A stretch of DNA of 7,669 nucleotides from Chloroflexota bacterium (GCA_026389635.1 JAPLHM010000023.1:1-7669); one strand, 5' to 3'; positions 1 to 7,097 are shown, counted from the first letter of the stretch. Translations and numbers: made by a program. The notes: a model not told the origin generated them from the sequence alone.

Positions 1-562
1 CGTATTCGAGATCACCCCCGAAAGGCAGGCCGCGGGCCAGCCGGGTAACCCTGATGCCCAGTGGGGAGATCAGGCGCTGGATATACATCGAAGTGGCCTC
101 ACCCTCCACGTTGGGATTGGTGGCCAGTATGACCTCGATGATGCTGTTGGCTGCCAGGCGGTCCAGCAGTTCCCTTATGTGCAGGTCCTCGGGCTTGATG
201 CCGTCGCCGGGTGATATAACACCGTGCAGCACGTGGTAAAGGCCGCGGAATTTTTTGGTGCGCTCCAGCGGCAAAATGTCGATCGGCTCCTCCACCACGC
301 AGATTCTTGTCACATCCCGCGTTCCGTCGGCGCACAGGCCACAGGGGTCGGTATCGGTTATGTTGAGGCAGATAGAGCAGAGCCTGAGGTTTTGCTTAAG
401 GTCAATTATGGCCTCGGCCAGATCGCGGGACCTTTCGGGTGGCGCCTGGAGGAGGTGATAGGCCAGGCGCTGGGCGCTCTTGGGGCCGATACCCGGGAGC
501 TTGTTTAGCTCTTCGATGAGCCGGGAAATTGGCCGGGCCGTGGGGAGGAAATAGGGGTTCAA
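1..562 (-). CDS. recR: Recombination mediator protein RecR, 3' end cut by window edge
   Basis: RecR acts with RecO/RecF to load RecA on single-stranded DNA at gaps, a cytoplasmic role in recombinational repair. The visible 187 residues show the family's domain order: a helix-hairpin-helix near residues 15-40 (LPGIGPKSAQRLA), a four-cysteine zinc finger at C62, C65, C74 and C77 (CSICLNITDTDPCGLC), then a Toprim domain from about residue 87 (VVEEPIDI, GVISPGDGI, ATNPNVEGEATS), ending in the conserved RGLPFGGDLEY. RecR is usually about 200 residues, so roughly the last dozen lie beyond the left edge. I chose the TTG at 562 because a perfect AGGAGG sits 5 nt upstream and no ATG lies near the expected N-terminus. 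It is the last visible gene of dnaX-ybaB-recR, 9 nt after ybaB and in the same reading frame. The family call is very secure; the start is well supported but not proven. Confidence 0.96.
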   Translation of the reverse strand, partial: MNPYFLPTARPISRLIEELNKLPGIGPKSAQRLAYHLLQAPPERSRDLAEAIIDLKQNLRLCSICLNITDTDPCGLCADGTRDVTRICVVEEPIDILPLERTKKFRGLYHVLHGVISPGDGIKPEDLHIRELLDRLAANSIIEVILATNPNVEGEATSMYIQRLISPLGIRVTRLARGLPFGGDLEY

Positions 563-574
563 ATATTCCTCCTA
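563..574 (-). promoter_or_regulatory. recR ribosome binding site overlapping the ybaB stop codon
   Basis: Read on the minus strand, the ybaB stop TAG (574-572) runs directly into AGGAGG (573-568), followed by a 5-nt spacer and the TTG start of recR at 562. This strong Shine-Dalgarno decides the TTG start. Its overlap with the stop codon suggests that ribosomes finishing ybaB reinitiate on recR. The coupling is inferred. Confidence 0.85.
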
Positions 575-877
575 AAAGAGTCCCGGTATCTTCAGCCCGC
601 CTGTTAGCTTGCTCATATTCTGTGCTGCCAACTCCTGCGATTTTTGCACAGCCTCGTTGCAGGCGGCCAGCACCAGGTCCTGCAGGAAATCCACATCTTC
701 AGGGTTGACGACCTCAGTTGAAATGGAGATCGATTGGAACTGCTGCTGCCCATTGATAACTATTTTGATGGCGCCTCCGCCGGCTGTAACCTCCACGTTG
801 GTCTTGCCCAGTTCCTCCTGGGCCTTTATCATTTTGGCCTGCAATTCCTGTATCTGGCGCAGGTTAAATTGACTCAT
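572..877 (-). CDS. ybaB: YbaB/EbfC family nucleoid-associated protein
   Basis: This is a small DNA-binding protein of the YbaB/EbfC family, which forms dimers and coats DNA; its exact role is unsettled even in well-studied bacteria. The 101 residues match the family's usual length and plan. An N-terminal helix (about residues 5-25, QIQELQAKMIKAQEEL) is followed by the glycine-rich strand TAGGGAIKIVINGQ (31-44). Next come the VVNPEDVDFLQDLVLAA segment (56-72) with a long helix, and the typical C-terminal end LTGGLKIPGLF. The ATG at 877 overlaps the dnaX TGA in an ATGA (877-874), and a GGAGG (886-882) inside the dnaX 3' end serves as its ribosome binding site. It is therefore probably translationally coupled to dnaX. 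The neighbourhood dnaX-ybaB-recR is the classic context for this family and supports the call. Confidence 0.96.
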   Translation of the reverse strand: MSQFNLRQIQELQAKMIKAQEELGKTNVEVTAGGGAIKIVINGQQQFQSISISTEVVNPEDVDFLQDLVLAACNEAVQKSQELAAQNMSKLTGGLKIPGLF

Positions 878-2559
878 TTTCCCTCCGTTTCAGAGTTATC
901 TTCGACGATCCTGGCTCCCATGCTCAGGGCAGCCTCCACCAGGTGGTTGCTGCTGGCCGGCTTCAGCTCGGATTTGGCCCCGCCCTGCTGTATCAGCATA
1001 CAGGTTACTGTGTAAGTGTGGCCGAAAACCTCTTTGAGCTTCTTCTCGATTATGTGCAGGTATTTGCGGTTATCTATGTAGCTTTTGTGGAAATCGTGAT
1101 AGAAGCCCAAAACGAGGTTGCCGTCTCTGATCTCGACAGGCTCGCAGGCATGGCGCAGGCGGGCATCGAGGTTGCCCCCCGAACCCTCACCGCGCATGGA
1201 ATTAATAAAATCCTTCCAGTGGTCCTGCAGGTACTTTAAATCATTGGGGTCATCCATTTTGAGGGGCTCGGACAGGCGGTGCTGGTCGGCCGCGTCACCG
1301 GCCTGAGCGTGGGGAGTGGAAGCCGGCAGCGGTGCTTCAGCTACTTTATTGGGCCTGCTCACGAGGCTGGCCGGCCGCGCCTGCTCGGCTGGCCGGCTGA
1401 TCCTGGGCGCCTGTGCCGTGGGACGGGATGACGGCCACTCCCTGCCGGACGGCTGGTCCGCCGTAGCGGACTTGTCCCTGGCGTGCTGCGAGACGACGCT
1501 TTCCACCAGGGCGAGTTCGAGCGGCAGCGGCGAATAGGTGTCCATGCGCAAGTCGACGCTGCTGAAGAGCTTGATAGCACTGAGAAGGTAATCGAGGGTA
1601 GTGCTTGCGGCGATCTTCTGCATCTCGGCAAGGTCGTCGGAGGTGGCGTCTATCATATCAGCAGAGCCCGATTTGGTCAGCAGGAGCTGGCGCATGTAAT
1701 CCACCAACTCGCGGTTAAATTGCCGCAGGTCAAGGCCCTCGCCTGCTACGGCGTTGATGACCCTGAGCCCCGAGGATACGTCCATGGCAACTATGTAGCG
1801 CGCCAGCTCGCGTATACGCAGATCACCACTGATGCCCAGCATAGTCTGTGCCTGTGCCAGGCTGATGCTATTGCCATAGTAGGTAATGAGCTGTTCCAGC
1901 AAATTAGTTGCATCCCGCAGGCTGCCCGTAGTTACCTTGGCCACCAGCTTGAGCGCCTCAGTGTCTATCTCTATACATTCCTTTGTGCAGATATGTGCCA
2001 GGCGGGATATGACGGCGATGCTGGAAAGGCGGTGGAAATCGAAGCGCTGGCAGCGGGACGTGATGGTAGAGATTATTTTGTGCGGATCGGTAGTCGCCAG
2101 GATGAAAATGACGTGGGGGGGCGGTTCCTCCAGTGTCTTCAGGAAAGCATTGGCGCCCTCCCGCGTTATCATGTGCACCTCATCGATGATGTAAACTTTG
2201 TAGCGCAGGATATTTGGAGAGTAGCTGACCCGTTCTTTCAGGTTATTCATGTCGTCGATGCCGCGGTTGCTGGCCTCGTCGATCTCGATGATATCCAGTG
2301 CGTTGCCCTTATTGATGGCCAGGCAGGAATCGCAGGAGTTGCAGGGCTCGCCTTCGAGGGATCCACTGCAGTTGACGGCCTTGGCCAGTATACGGGCGGT
2401 GCTGGTCTTGCCGCTGCCGCGCGGGCCGCAGAACAGGTAAGCATGGGCAATGCGGCTGCTTTTAACAGCGTTGCGCAGGGTCTGGACGACGTGATCCTGT
2501 CCAGCTACTTCATTGAATGTCTGCGGGCGCCACTTGCGGTAAAAAACCTGGGAGGTCAT
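874..2559 (-). CDS. dnaX: DNA polymerase III subunit tau/gamma (clamp loader ATPase)
   Basis: DnaX is the AAA+ motor subunit of the clamp loader, which opens the sliding clamp and places it on primed DNA at the replication fork. The 561-residue protein begins with the family hallmark FYRKWRPQTFNEVAGQ. It shows Walker A GPRGSGKT (45-52), a zinc module at C64, C73, C76 and C79, Walker B IIDEVH (124-129), sensor 1 ATTDPHK (155-161), the arginine-finger SRC (168-170) and sensor 2 GSLRDA (212-217). Domain III runs to about residue 360. A Pro/Ala/Arg/Ser-rich, probably disordered linker spans about 361-435. A C-terminal domain (about 440-525, from LKYLQDHWKDF to YTVTCML) resembles the tau C-terminal domain of many non-enteric bacteria. 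The ATG at 2559 fits the family N-terminus, and an in-frame TGA (2565-2563) just upstream rules out extension. There is no Shine-Dalgarno before it. I see no A-rich slippery heptamer, so a separate gamma product by E. coli-type frameshifting is not evident. Confidence 0.97.
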   Translation of the reverse strand: MTSQVFYRKWRPQTFNEVAGQDHVVQTLRNAVKSSRIAHAYLFCGPRGSGKTSTARILAKAVNCSGSLEGEPCNSCDSCLAINKGNALDIIEIDEASNRGIDDMNNLKERVSYSPNILRYKVYIIDEVHMITREGANAFLKTLEEPPPHVIFILATTDPHKIISTITSRCQRFDFHRLSSIAVISRLAHICTKECIEIDTEALKLVAKVTTGSLRDATNLLEQLITYYGNSISLAQAQTMLGISGDLRIRELARYIVAMDVSSGLRVINAVAGEGLDLRQFNRELVDYMRQLLLTKSGSADMIDATSDDLAEMQKIAASTTLDYLLSAIKLFSSVDLRMDTYSPLPLELALVESVVSQHARDKSATADQPSGREWPSSRPTAQAPRISRPAEQARPASLVSRPNKVAEAPLPASTPHAQAGDAADQHRLSEPLKMDDPNDLKYLQDHWKDFINSMRGEGSGGNLDARLRHACEPVEIRDGNLVLGFYHDFHKSYIDNRKYLHIIEKKLKEVFGHTYTVTCMLIQQGGAKSELKPASSNHLVEAALSMGARIVEDNSETEGK

Positions 2560-2561
2560 GG

Positions 2562-2597
2562 TTCACTAATTATACCCCAACCCCGCGGCGGCTAAAA
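2562..2597 (-). promoter_or_regulatory. Putative dnaX promoter giving a near-leaderless mRNA
   Basis: On the minus strand a perfect TATAAT (2574-2569) lies 9 nt before the dnaX ATG. With the usual -10 to +1 distance, transcription would begin near the A at 2562, leaving about 3 nt of leader. With a 17-nt spacer the -35 position reads TTTTAG (2597-2592), a poor match to TTGACA. The absence of a Shine-Dalgarno before dnaX fits a leaderless message. The -10 is seen directly; the start site is inferred. Confidence 0.6.
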
Positions 2598-2634
2598 CCG
2601 CATTACTGATTAAAGCATGCTCCGGTTGTGTGTG

Positions 2635-2670
2635 ATGCAATGGTTGCCCTGCTGTGCTATAATTTTGCGT
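2635..2670 (+). promoter_or_regulatory. Putative extended -10 promoter for rpsO-pnp
   Basis: A perfect TATAAT at 2658-2663 is preceded by TGC (2655-2657), giving the extended -10 form TGnTATAAT. At 17-nt spacing the -35 hexamer is ATGCAA (2635-2640), a weak match, which an extended -10 could offset. Transcription would start at about 2669-2670, leaving a leader of some 26 nt before rpsO. It is the only clear promoter candidate for the plus-strand genes and may drive all five. Confidence 0.7.
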
Positions 2671-2683
2671 TATAGAGTTTTAC

Positions 2684-2698
2684 AGGAGTAAGGCATTG
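2684..2698 (+). promoter_or_regulatory. rpsO ribosome binding site and TTG start
   Basis: AGGAG at 2684-2688 is followed by a 7-nt spacer and TTG at 2696-2698. The next in-frame ATG is the tenth codon and would remove the conserved N-terminal S15 residues, so TTG is the likely start. Confidence 0.8.
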
Positions 2699-2959
2699 GA
2701 CAAGGAAAAGAAGCAAGAAATAATGAAGAGCTATGCAATAAACGAGAAAGATACGGGCTCTTCTGATGTTCAGGTGGCGGTACTGACCGAGAGGATCAAC
2801 CAGCTATCGGGGCATCTGAAAGAGCATTCTCACGATCAGCATACACGTCGGTCTCTTCTCAAGCTTATCGGGAGGCGCAGGCGGCTGTTGGCTTATCTGA
2901 GCAGGGAAGACATCAACCGCTACAGGACCCTCATCGGCAAGCTTGGATTACGCAAATAA
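2696..2959 (+). CDS. rpsO: 30S ribosomal protein S15
   Basis: S15 is a primary 16S rRNA-binding protein of the small subunit that nucleates assembly of the platform around helices 20-22, and it takes part in a bridge to the 50S subunit. The 87 residues match the family length of about 88. Conserved segments are visible: DTGSSDVQVAVLTERINQL (19-37), HLKEHSHDQHTRRSLLKLI (40-58) and the basic run GRRRRLLAYL (59-68), followed by YRTLIGKLGLRK at the end. The HDQHTRR region corresponds to the rRNA-binding HxxDxxSRR-type motif of the family. The start is TTG with a good AGGAG upstream. The pnp gene follows 22 nt later, the very widely conserved rpsO-pnp pairing. The predicted mRNA leader of about 26 nt is much shorter than the E. 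coli leader that S15 binds to repress its own synthesis. Confidence 0.97.
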   Translation: MDKEKKQEIMKSYAINEKDTGSSDVQVAVLTERINQLSGHLKEHSHDQHTRRSLLKLIGRRRRLLAYLSREDINRYRTLIGKLGLRK

Positions 2960-2967
2960 AACAGAAC

Positions 2968-2984
2968 AGAGGGTTTTAATAATG
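2968..2984 (+). promoter_or_regulatory. pnp ribosome binding site deciding the ATG start
   Basis: AGAGGG at 2968-2973 lies 8 nt before the ATG at 2982. An upstream in-frame TTG at 2943 would add 13 residues but overlaps the rpsO end and lacks a comparable site, so the ATG is preferred. Confidence 0.8.
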
Positions 2985-5204
2985 TCCCAAAACTTTAAGT
3001 GTAACATTGGGGACAGGGATCTTATCATCGAAAGCGGCAAGCTTGCCCAACAGGCAGACAGCGCTATTGTGGTTCGTTATGGTGATACGGTTGTCCTTGT
3101 CACAGCATGCATCAGCGAGGAGGCCAGGGAGAATAGCGATTTCGTCCGCCTCACTGTTGATTACGAGGAACGTCATTACGCCATAGGCAAGATCCCGGGC
3201 AGCTTTATGCGGCGCGAGGGGCGGCCGGGGGAGCAGGCTACTTTAGCGGCGCGGCTGTGCGACCGCTCGATACGGCCGCTCTTTCTCAAGAGCCTTCCCA
3301 ACGATATCCAGGTGGTAGTAACTGTGCTATCCACCGACCAGGAGAACGATCCGGACGTGCTGGCTGTCATCGGGGCATCGGCTGCGCTGACCGTCTCAAG
3401 CATACCGTTCTACGGTCCCATTGGCGCAACCAGGGTTGGCTACATAGACGGAAAGATGGTGCTCAACCCTCTGCTTCCGCAGATGAATGACAGCGTGCTC
3501 GACCTGGTGGTTGCCAGCAGCCGCGATAATATCGTTATGGTGGAGGCGGGATGCAGTGAAATCGACCCTGCCATTTATATCGAGGCCCTCAGGGTTGCCC
3601 ACGAGGAGAACCAGAAGCTCATCCGCCTGCAGGACGAGTTACGCCAAGCAATCGGCCAGCCCAAGAGGGAGATAGAAGGTTTCAGCATCAAACCGGAGCT
3701 CCTATCAGCTATAACCACAGATTTCGGCCAGGGTATGGCCGGGGCGCTGGAAAGTGCGGATAGACAGGCACGGCAGGCCGCGCTCGGCGTCATTGGGAAG
3801 GAAGTTAAGGAGAAGCTCAAGGAGACTTATACGGATGCTGAAATAGACAATGCCATCGAAGAGATATTAAAGAAAACCTGCCGGGCCAAGATATTGCGCA
3901 CACAGAAGCATGTTGATGGAAGGGATATCAAGCAGATACGCAAACTGACTGCTGAAGTCGCCCTGCTGCCGCGTACCCATGGGTCGGGGCTTTTCTCGCG
4001 CGGGCAGACGCAGGTGCTGGCCATAACCACGCTGGGATCGCTCGGCCAGGCCAAAACGGTGGATGACCTCGGCCTGGAAGCTACCAAGCGCTTCATGCAT
4101 CATTACAACTTCCCACCCTATTCAAATGGCGAAGTCAAAAGGATGGGCTCTACAGGCAGGCGGGAGATCGGGCACGGCGCGCTGGCGGAAAAGGCTCTGG
4201 CCGCGGTCATACCGGACGAGAAAGAGTTCGCCTACACTATCCGGCTGGTATCAGAGGTGCTAAGCTCTAACGGCAGCACCTCTATGGGCAGTGTATGTGC
4301 CTCGACACTGTCACTGATGGATGCGGGTGTCCCCATCAATGCCCCGGTGGCAGGCATAGCCATGGGCCTTGTGACAGACAAGGACAACCCGGGTAATTAC
4401 ATTATCCTTACGGATATCGAGGGAATAGAAGATTTCTATGGCGATATGGACTATAAGGTGGCAGGCACTGTCAATGGTATCACAGCCATCCAGCTCGACA
4501 TTAAGCTGCAGGGCGTCAGCCATGAGATACTGGCTAAAGCTACGCTGCAGGCCAGGGAGGCGCACCAGGTGATCCTGGATGTTTTGAAAGTGGCCATACC
4601 AGAAGTGCGGCCTTACCTGAGCAAGTACGCGCCGCGCATGTACAAGATAACTATCGACCCGTCCAAGATCGGGGCACTGATCGGGCCGGGAGGCAAGAAT
4701 ATCAAGGCCATCATCGAGGAGACCAAGACCACCATCGAGGTGTCAAATGACGGCACCGTGGTCATAGGTTCGGCCAGCGAGGAATCGGCCCAGGCGGCCA
4801 TACGCAAGGTAGAGGGGCTCACCCAGGACGTAGAGGTGGGGGCCATCTACAAGGGCAAGGTCACCAGGATACAGAATTTCGGCGCATTCGTTGAAGTCCT
4901 GCCTGGCAAGGAAGGACTGGTACATATCAGTGAACTTGCTGACCATCACGTGGCGCGTGTGGAGGACGTGATCCAGATCGGCGATGAGATTATGGTCAAG
5001 GTGACCGAGATCGATCGGCTGGGACGCATAAACCTTTCGCGCAAAGCTGTTTTCGCCGATCAACCTGGCGCCCCGGTCGATAAGCCGGGGGCACAGGATA
5101 GGCCTCCCATGCCGCCCAGGACAAATAGCGGACCGCCGAGGCCAGGGATGCCACCGGGGGGACGCAGGGACGAACCGAGGCGCTATCCGCGCAGGCCGGA
5201 ATAA
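2982..5204 (+). CDS. pnp: Polynucleotide phosphorylase (PNPase)
   Basis: PNPase is a trimeric 3'-5' exoribonuclease that uses phosphate to degrade RNA to nucleoside diphosphates; it is central to mRNA turnover. The 740-residue protein has the full domain set. The first RNase PH domain spans about 10-145 and includes the FMRREGRPGE loop (75-84) and CDRSIRPLF. An all-helical linker covers about 235-310. The second, catalytic RNase PH domain spans about 320-550, with SNGSTSMGS (429-437) for phosphate binding and EDFYGDMDYK (483-492), whose D484, D490 and K492 align with E. coli D486, D492 and K494. A KH domain follows (about 552-612, GPGG loop at 568-571), then an S1 domain (about 617-688, GKVTRIQNFGAFVEV). 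The last 50 residues are a Pro/Gly/Arg-rich, probably disordered tail. All key residues are present, so the enzyme should be active. It lies 22 nt after rpsO and 41 nt before dapB, probably co-transcribed with both. Confidence 0.97.
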   Translation: MSQNFKCNIGDRDLIIESGKLAQQADSAIVVRYGDTVVLVTACISEEARENSDFVRLTVDYEERHYAIGKIPGSFMRREGRPGEQATLAARLCDRSIRPLFLKSLPNDIQVVVTVLSTDQENDPDVLAVIGASAALTVSSIPFYGPIGATRVGYIDGKMVLNPLLPQMNDSVLDLVVASSRDNIVMVEAGCSEIDPAIYIEALRVAHEENQKLIRLQDELRQAIGQPKREIEGFSIKPELLSAITTDFGQGMAGALESADRQARQAALGVIGKEVKEKLKETYTDAEIDNAIEEILKKTCRAKILRTQKHVDGRDIKQIRKLTAEVALLPRTHGSGLFSRGQTQVLAITTLGSLGQAKTVDDLGLEATKRFMHHYNFPPYSNGEVKRMGSTGRREIGHGALAEKALAAVIPDEKEFAYTIRLVSEVLSSNGSTSMGSVCASTLSLMDAGVPINAPVAGIAMGLVTDKDNPGNYIILTDIEGIEDFYGDMDYKVAGTVNGITAIQLDIKLQGVSHEILAKATLQAREAHQVILDVLKVAIPEVRPYLSKYAPRMYKITIDPSKIGALIGPGGKNIKAIIEETKTTIEVSNDGTVVIGSASEESAQAAIRKVEGLTQDVEVGAIYKGKVTRIQNFGAFVEVLPGKEGLVHISELADHHVARVEDVIQIGDEIMVKVTEIDRLGRINLSRKAVFADQPGAPVDKPGAQDRPPMPPRTNSGPPRPGMPPGGRRDEPRRYPRRPE

Positions 5205-5245
5205 GCGAGGGGTGCCCCGGGGCCTAACCGGGAGAGGGTAGTGAT

Positions 5246-6049
5246 ATGTCAAAAATTAAAGTAGCAGTGAATGGGGCTTTAGGCAGGATGGGGCAGCAGG
5301 TTGTAGGCGCGGTAGCCGCTGACACCGAACTGGAGTTGACCTGTGCCGCTGATATTAAGGCGGACCGGGACCACCTGAGCGTGGCCGGGCTGTCCAGGAA
5401 AGTGCCCCTGCATACTAATTTAACGGCCCTCATTGAAATGTACCATCCCCAGGTGGTAGTAGATTTCACGGTGCCGGGAGCGGCAATGGGTGCGGCAAGG
5501 CTTGCCTTAAAAAACGGGGCCAACCTGGTGATGGGCACGACTGGTTTGAGTGAAGCTGATCTCAAGGAGATCGACCGACTGGCTCAGGCACATAAGAAAG
5601 GCGCAGTGGTAGCGGCCAACTTCGCCATAGGCGCTGTAATGATGATGCACCTGGCCAGGATAGCCTCAAAGTATTTTGACAATGCAGAGATCATCGAGCT
5701 TCATCACGACAGGAAGCTGGATGCGCCTTCAGGAACGGCACTGGCAACAGCCAGGGCAATGGTGAGTGCGCGAGGCAAGCCGTTCGTGAGCCCGCTAACC
5801 GAGAAAGAAACTTTGAAGGGCACGCGGGGCGGCCAGTCTGATGGCATATCCATCCACAGCATCCGGTTGCCTGGCCTGGTGGCCAGCCAGGAAGTCATAT
5901 TCGGCGCCCTGGGACAGACCTTGTCGATCAGGCATGACACGATAAGCAGGGAGAGTTTTATGCCGGGCGTGATCCTCGCAATTAAGGAGGTTACCAAGCG
6001 CCACGGTCTGGTTTGCGGCCTGGATGTACTGTTAAATTTGGGAGACTGA
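5246..6049 (+). CDS. dapB: 4-hydroxy-tetrahydrodipicolinate reductase DapB
   Basis: DapB reduces the DapA product to tetrahydrodipicolinate with NAD(P)H, in the cytoplasmic diaminopimelate/lysine pathway. The 267 residues match the usual length. An N-terminal Rossmann fold opens with VNGALGRMG (8-16), followed by DFTVP (73-77) and GTTG (97-100). The catalytic and substrate-binding domain carries ELHHDRKLDAPSGTA (151-165). By spacing, H153 and K157 correspond to the E. coli catalytic His159 and Lys163. The signature HSIRLPGLVASQEVIFG (204-220) completes it. A GAGGG at 5234-5238 stands 7 nt before the ATG. The 41-nt gap after pnp is GC-rich, with the 10-bp palindrome GCCCCGGGGC at 5214-5223, but holds no recognisable promoter, riboswitch or terminator. 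The asd gene begins 1 nt after its stop, so the two are probably translationally coupled. Confidence 0.97.
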   Translation: MSKIKVAVNGALGRMGQQVVGAVAADTELELTCAADIKADRDHLSVAGLSRKVPLHTNLTALIEMYHPQVVVDFTVPGAAMGAARLALKNGANLVMGTTGLSEADLKEIDRLAQAHKKGAVVAANFAIGAVMMMHLARIASKYFDNAEIIELHHDRKLDAPSGTALATARAMVSARGKPFVSPLTEKETLKGTRGGQSDGISIHSIRLPGLVASQEVIFGALGQTLSIRHDTISRESFMPGVILAIKEVTKRHGLVCGLDVLLNLGD

Positions 6050-6050
6050 T

Positions 6051-7097
6051 ATGAACAACAGTAATAACGGGTATCACGTAGCTATAGTAGGCGCCACCGG
6101 AATGGTGGGGCAGGAGTTCATCAAGGTGCTCCTGCAGCGGAAATTCCCTGTGGCATCGCTGCAGCTTTATGCTTCCGACCGCTCGGCCGGAAGGAAGGTT
6201 TACGCGGGTCACCAGGAGATGGTGGTTAAAGAGACCGCCAGCGACTCTTTCGACAGCGTGGATATAGCGCTTTTCTCGGCGGGGTCCGAGATAAGCAAGC
6301 ATTTTGCCCCGGTGGCAGCCAAGGCCGGGGCCCTGGTCATAGATAACAGCGCGGCCTGGCGCATGGACTCGCGCGTGCCGCTGGTGGTGCCGGAGGTCAA
6401 TGCCGAAGATATTAAAAAGCACAGGGGCATCATCGCCAACCCGAACTGCTCAACCATCCAGATGGTGGTGGCCCTATACCCCCTGCACAAGGTTAACCCG
6501 ATCAAGCGCATCACTGTTGCCACTTACCAGTCAGTTTCCGGGACCGGTATCGCAGCCGTGGAAGAGTTGACCAAGCAGGCCAGGGTTGTGCTGGACGGCG
6601 GCAACGTGGTGCCGCACGTCTATTCACATCAAATCGCCTTCAACCTGCTGCCGGAGATCGATGTCTTCCTGGAGAACGGCTACACCAAGGAAGAATGGAA
6701 GATGGTCGAGGAGACACGCAAGATCATGCACGCTGAGAGCATCGCCGTCTCAGCCACCTGCGTTCGCGTGCCGGTTTTCGTCAGCCACAGCGAGGCCATA
6801 CAGGTGGAGTTCACCGACTACATGTCACCCGAGGAGGCCCGCTCCATATTGAGCAAGGCGCCGGGCGTGAAAGTGCTTGACGATCCCAATGTGAGCCTGT
6901 ACCCGCAGCCCTGGCTGGCGGCCGGAACTGACGACGTTTACGTGGGCAGGATAAGATCTGACGCTTCCTACCTGAATGGCCTGGTGATGTGGGTGGTGGC
7001 CGACAATATCCGCAAGGGCGCTGCCCTCAATGCCGTCCAGATCGCGGAGGAGGCCGCCAGGAACGGTTGGGTCAAATATCAAAACAACAATAAATAG
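6051..7097 (+). CDS. asd: Aspartate-semialdehyde dehydrogenase
   Basis: Asd reduces aspartyl phosphate to aspartate semialdehyde with NADPH, the branch point toward lysine/diaminopimelate and toward threonine, methionine and isoleucine. The 348 residues fit the family. The NADP-binding loop is GATGMVG (14-20). The catalytic cysteine is C133 in NPNCST, and TYQSVSGTG (158-166) carries the active-site glutamine Q160. R238 (CVRVPV) and H246 (VSHSEA) match the substrate-binding arginine and catalytic histidine. The end has the typical NIRKGAALNAVQIAE (319-333). It follows the shorter bacterial Asd type found in Gram-positives and many other phyla. GGGAG (6040-6044) inside the dapB end lies 6 nt before the ATG, and a single base separates the dapB TGA from this start. 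dapA starts 15 nt after its TAG stop. No aspartokinase gene, which would supply its substrate, is visible in this window. Confidence 0.97.
   Translation: MNNSNNGYHVAIVGATGMVGQEFIKVLLQRKFPVASLQLYASDRSAGRKVYAGHQEMVVKETASDSFDSVDIALFSAGSEISKHFAPVAAKAGALVIDNSAAWRMDSRVPLVVPEVNAEDIKKHRGIIANPNCSTIQMVVALYPLHKVNPIKRITVATYQSVSGTGIAAVEELTKQARVVLDGGNVVPHVYSHQIAFNLLPEIDVFLENGYTKEEWKMVEETRKIMHAESIAVSATCVRVPVFVSHSEAIQVEFTDYMSPEEARSILSKAPGVKVLDDPNVSLYPQPWLAAGTDDVYVGRIRSDASYLNGLVMWVVADNIRKGAALNAVQIAEEAARNGWVKYQNNNK

Noticed and set aside
1483..2595. A 370-codon open frame on the plus strand, antisense to dnaX.
   Set aside because: It lies opposite a clearly real gene with intact AAA+ motifs, its translation shows no recognisable domain, and long antisense frames are common opposite GC-biased codon usage.
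2588..2601. GCGG/CCGC stem in the dnaX-rpsO spacer as an operator or attenuator.
   Set aside because: The stem is only 4 bp and no second copy or known regulator site is present.
2943..2981. Upstream TTG start that would add 13 residues to PNPase.
   Set aside because: It overlaps the rpsO end and adds residues not typical of PNPase, while the ATG at 2982 has a good AGAGGG site.
5071..5090. Inverted repeat CCCCGG/CCGGGG with an 8-nt loop near the pnp 3' end.
   Set aside because: It lies inside the coding sequence, has no T-run, and short GC stems are expected by chance at this composition.
5209..5224. GC palindrome (GCCCCGGGGC at 5214-5223) between pnp and dapB as a possible terminator.
   Set aside because: The perfect palindrome has no loop, the alternative GGGG/CCCC pairing leaves only 2 nt, and no T-run follows.
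4743..5252. A 169-codon minus-strand frame across the pnp 3' end and the pnp-dapB gap.
   Set aside because: It is a shadow of pnp, with a low-complexity Pro/Arg-rich translation that mirrors the pnp tail and S1 region.
5991..6422. A 143-codon minus-strand frame opposite the dapB end and asd start.
   Set aside because: The opposite strand encodes intact DapB and Asd with all signature motifs; no ribosome site or domain supports the shadow frame.
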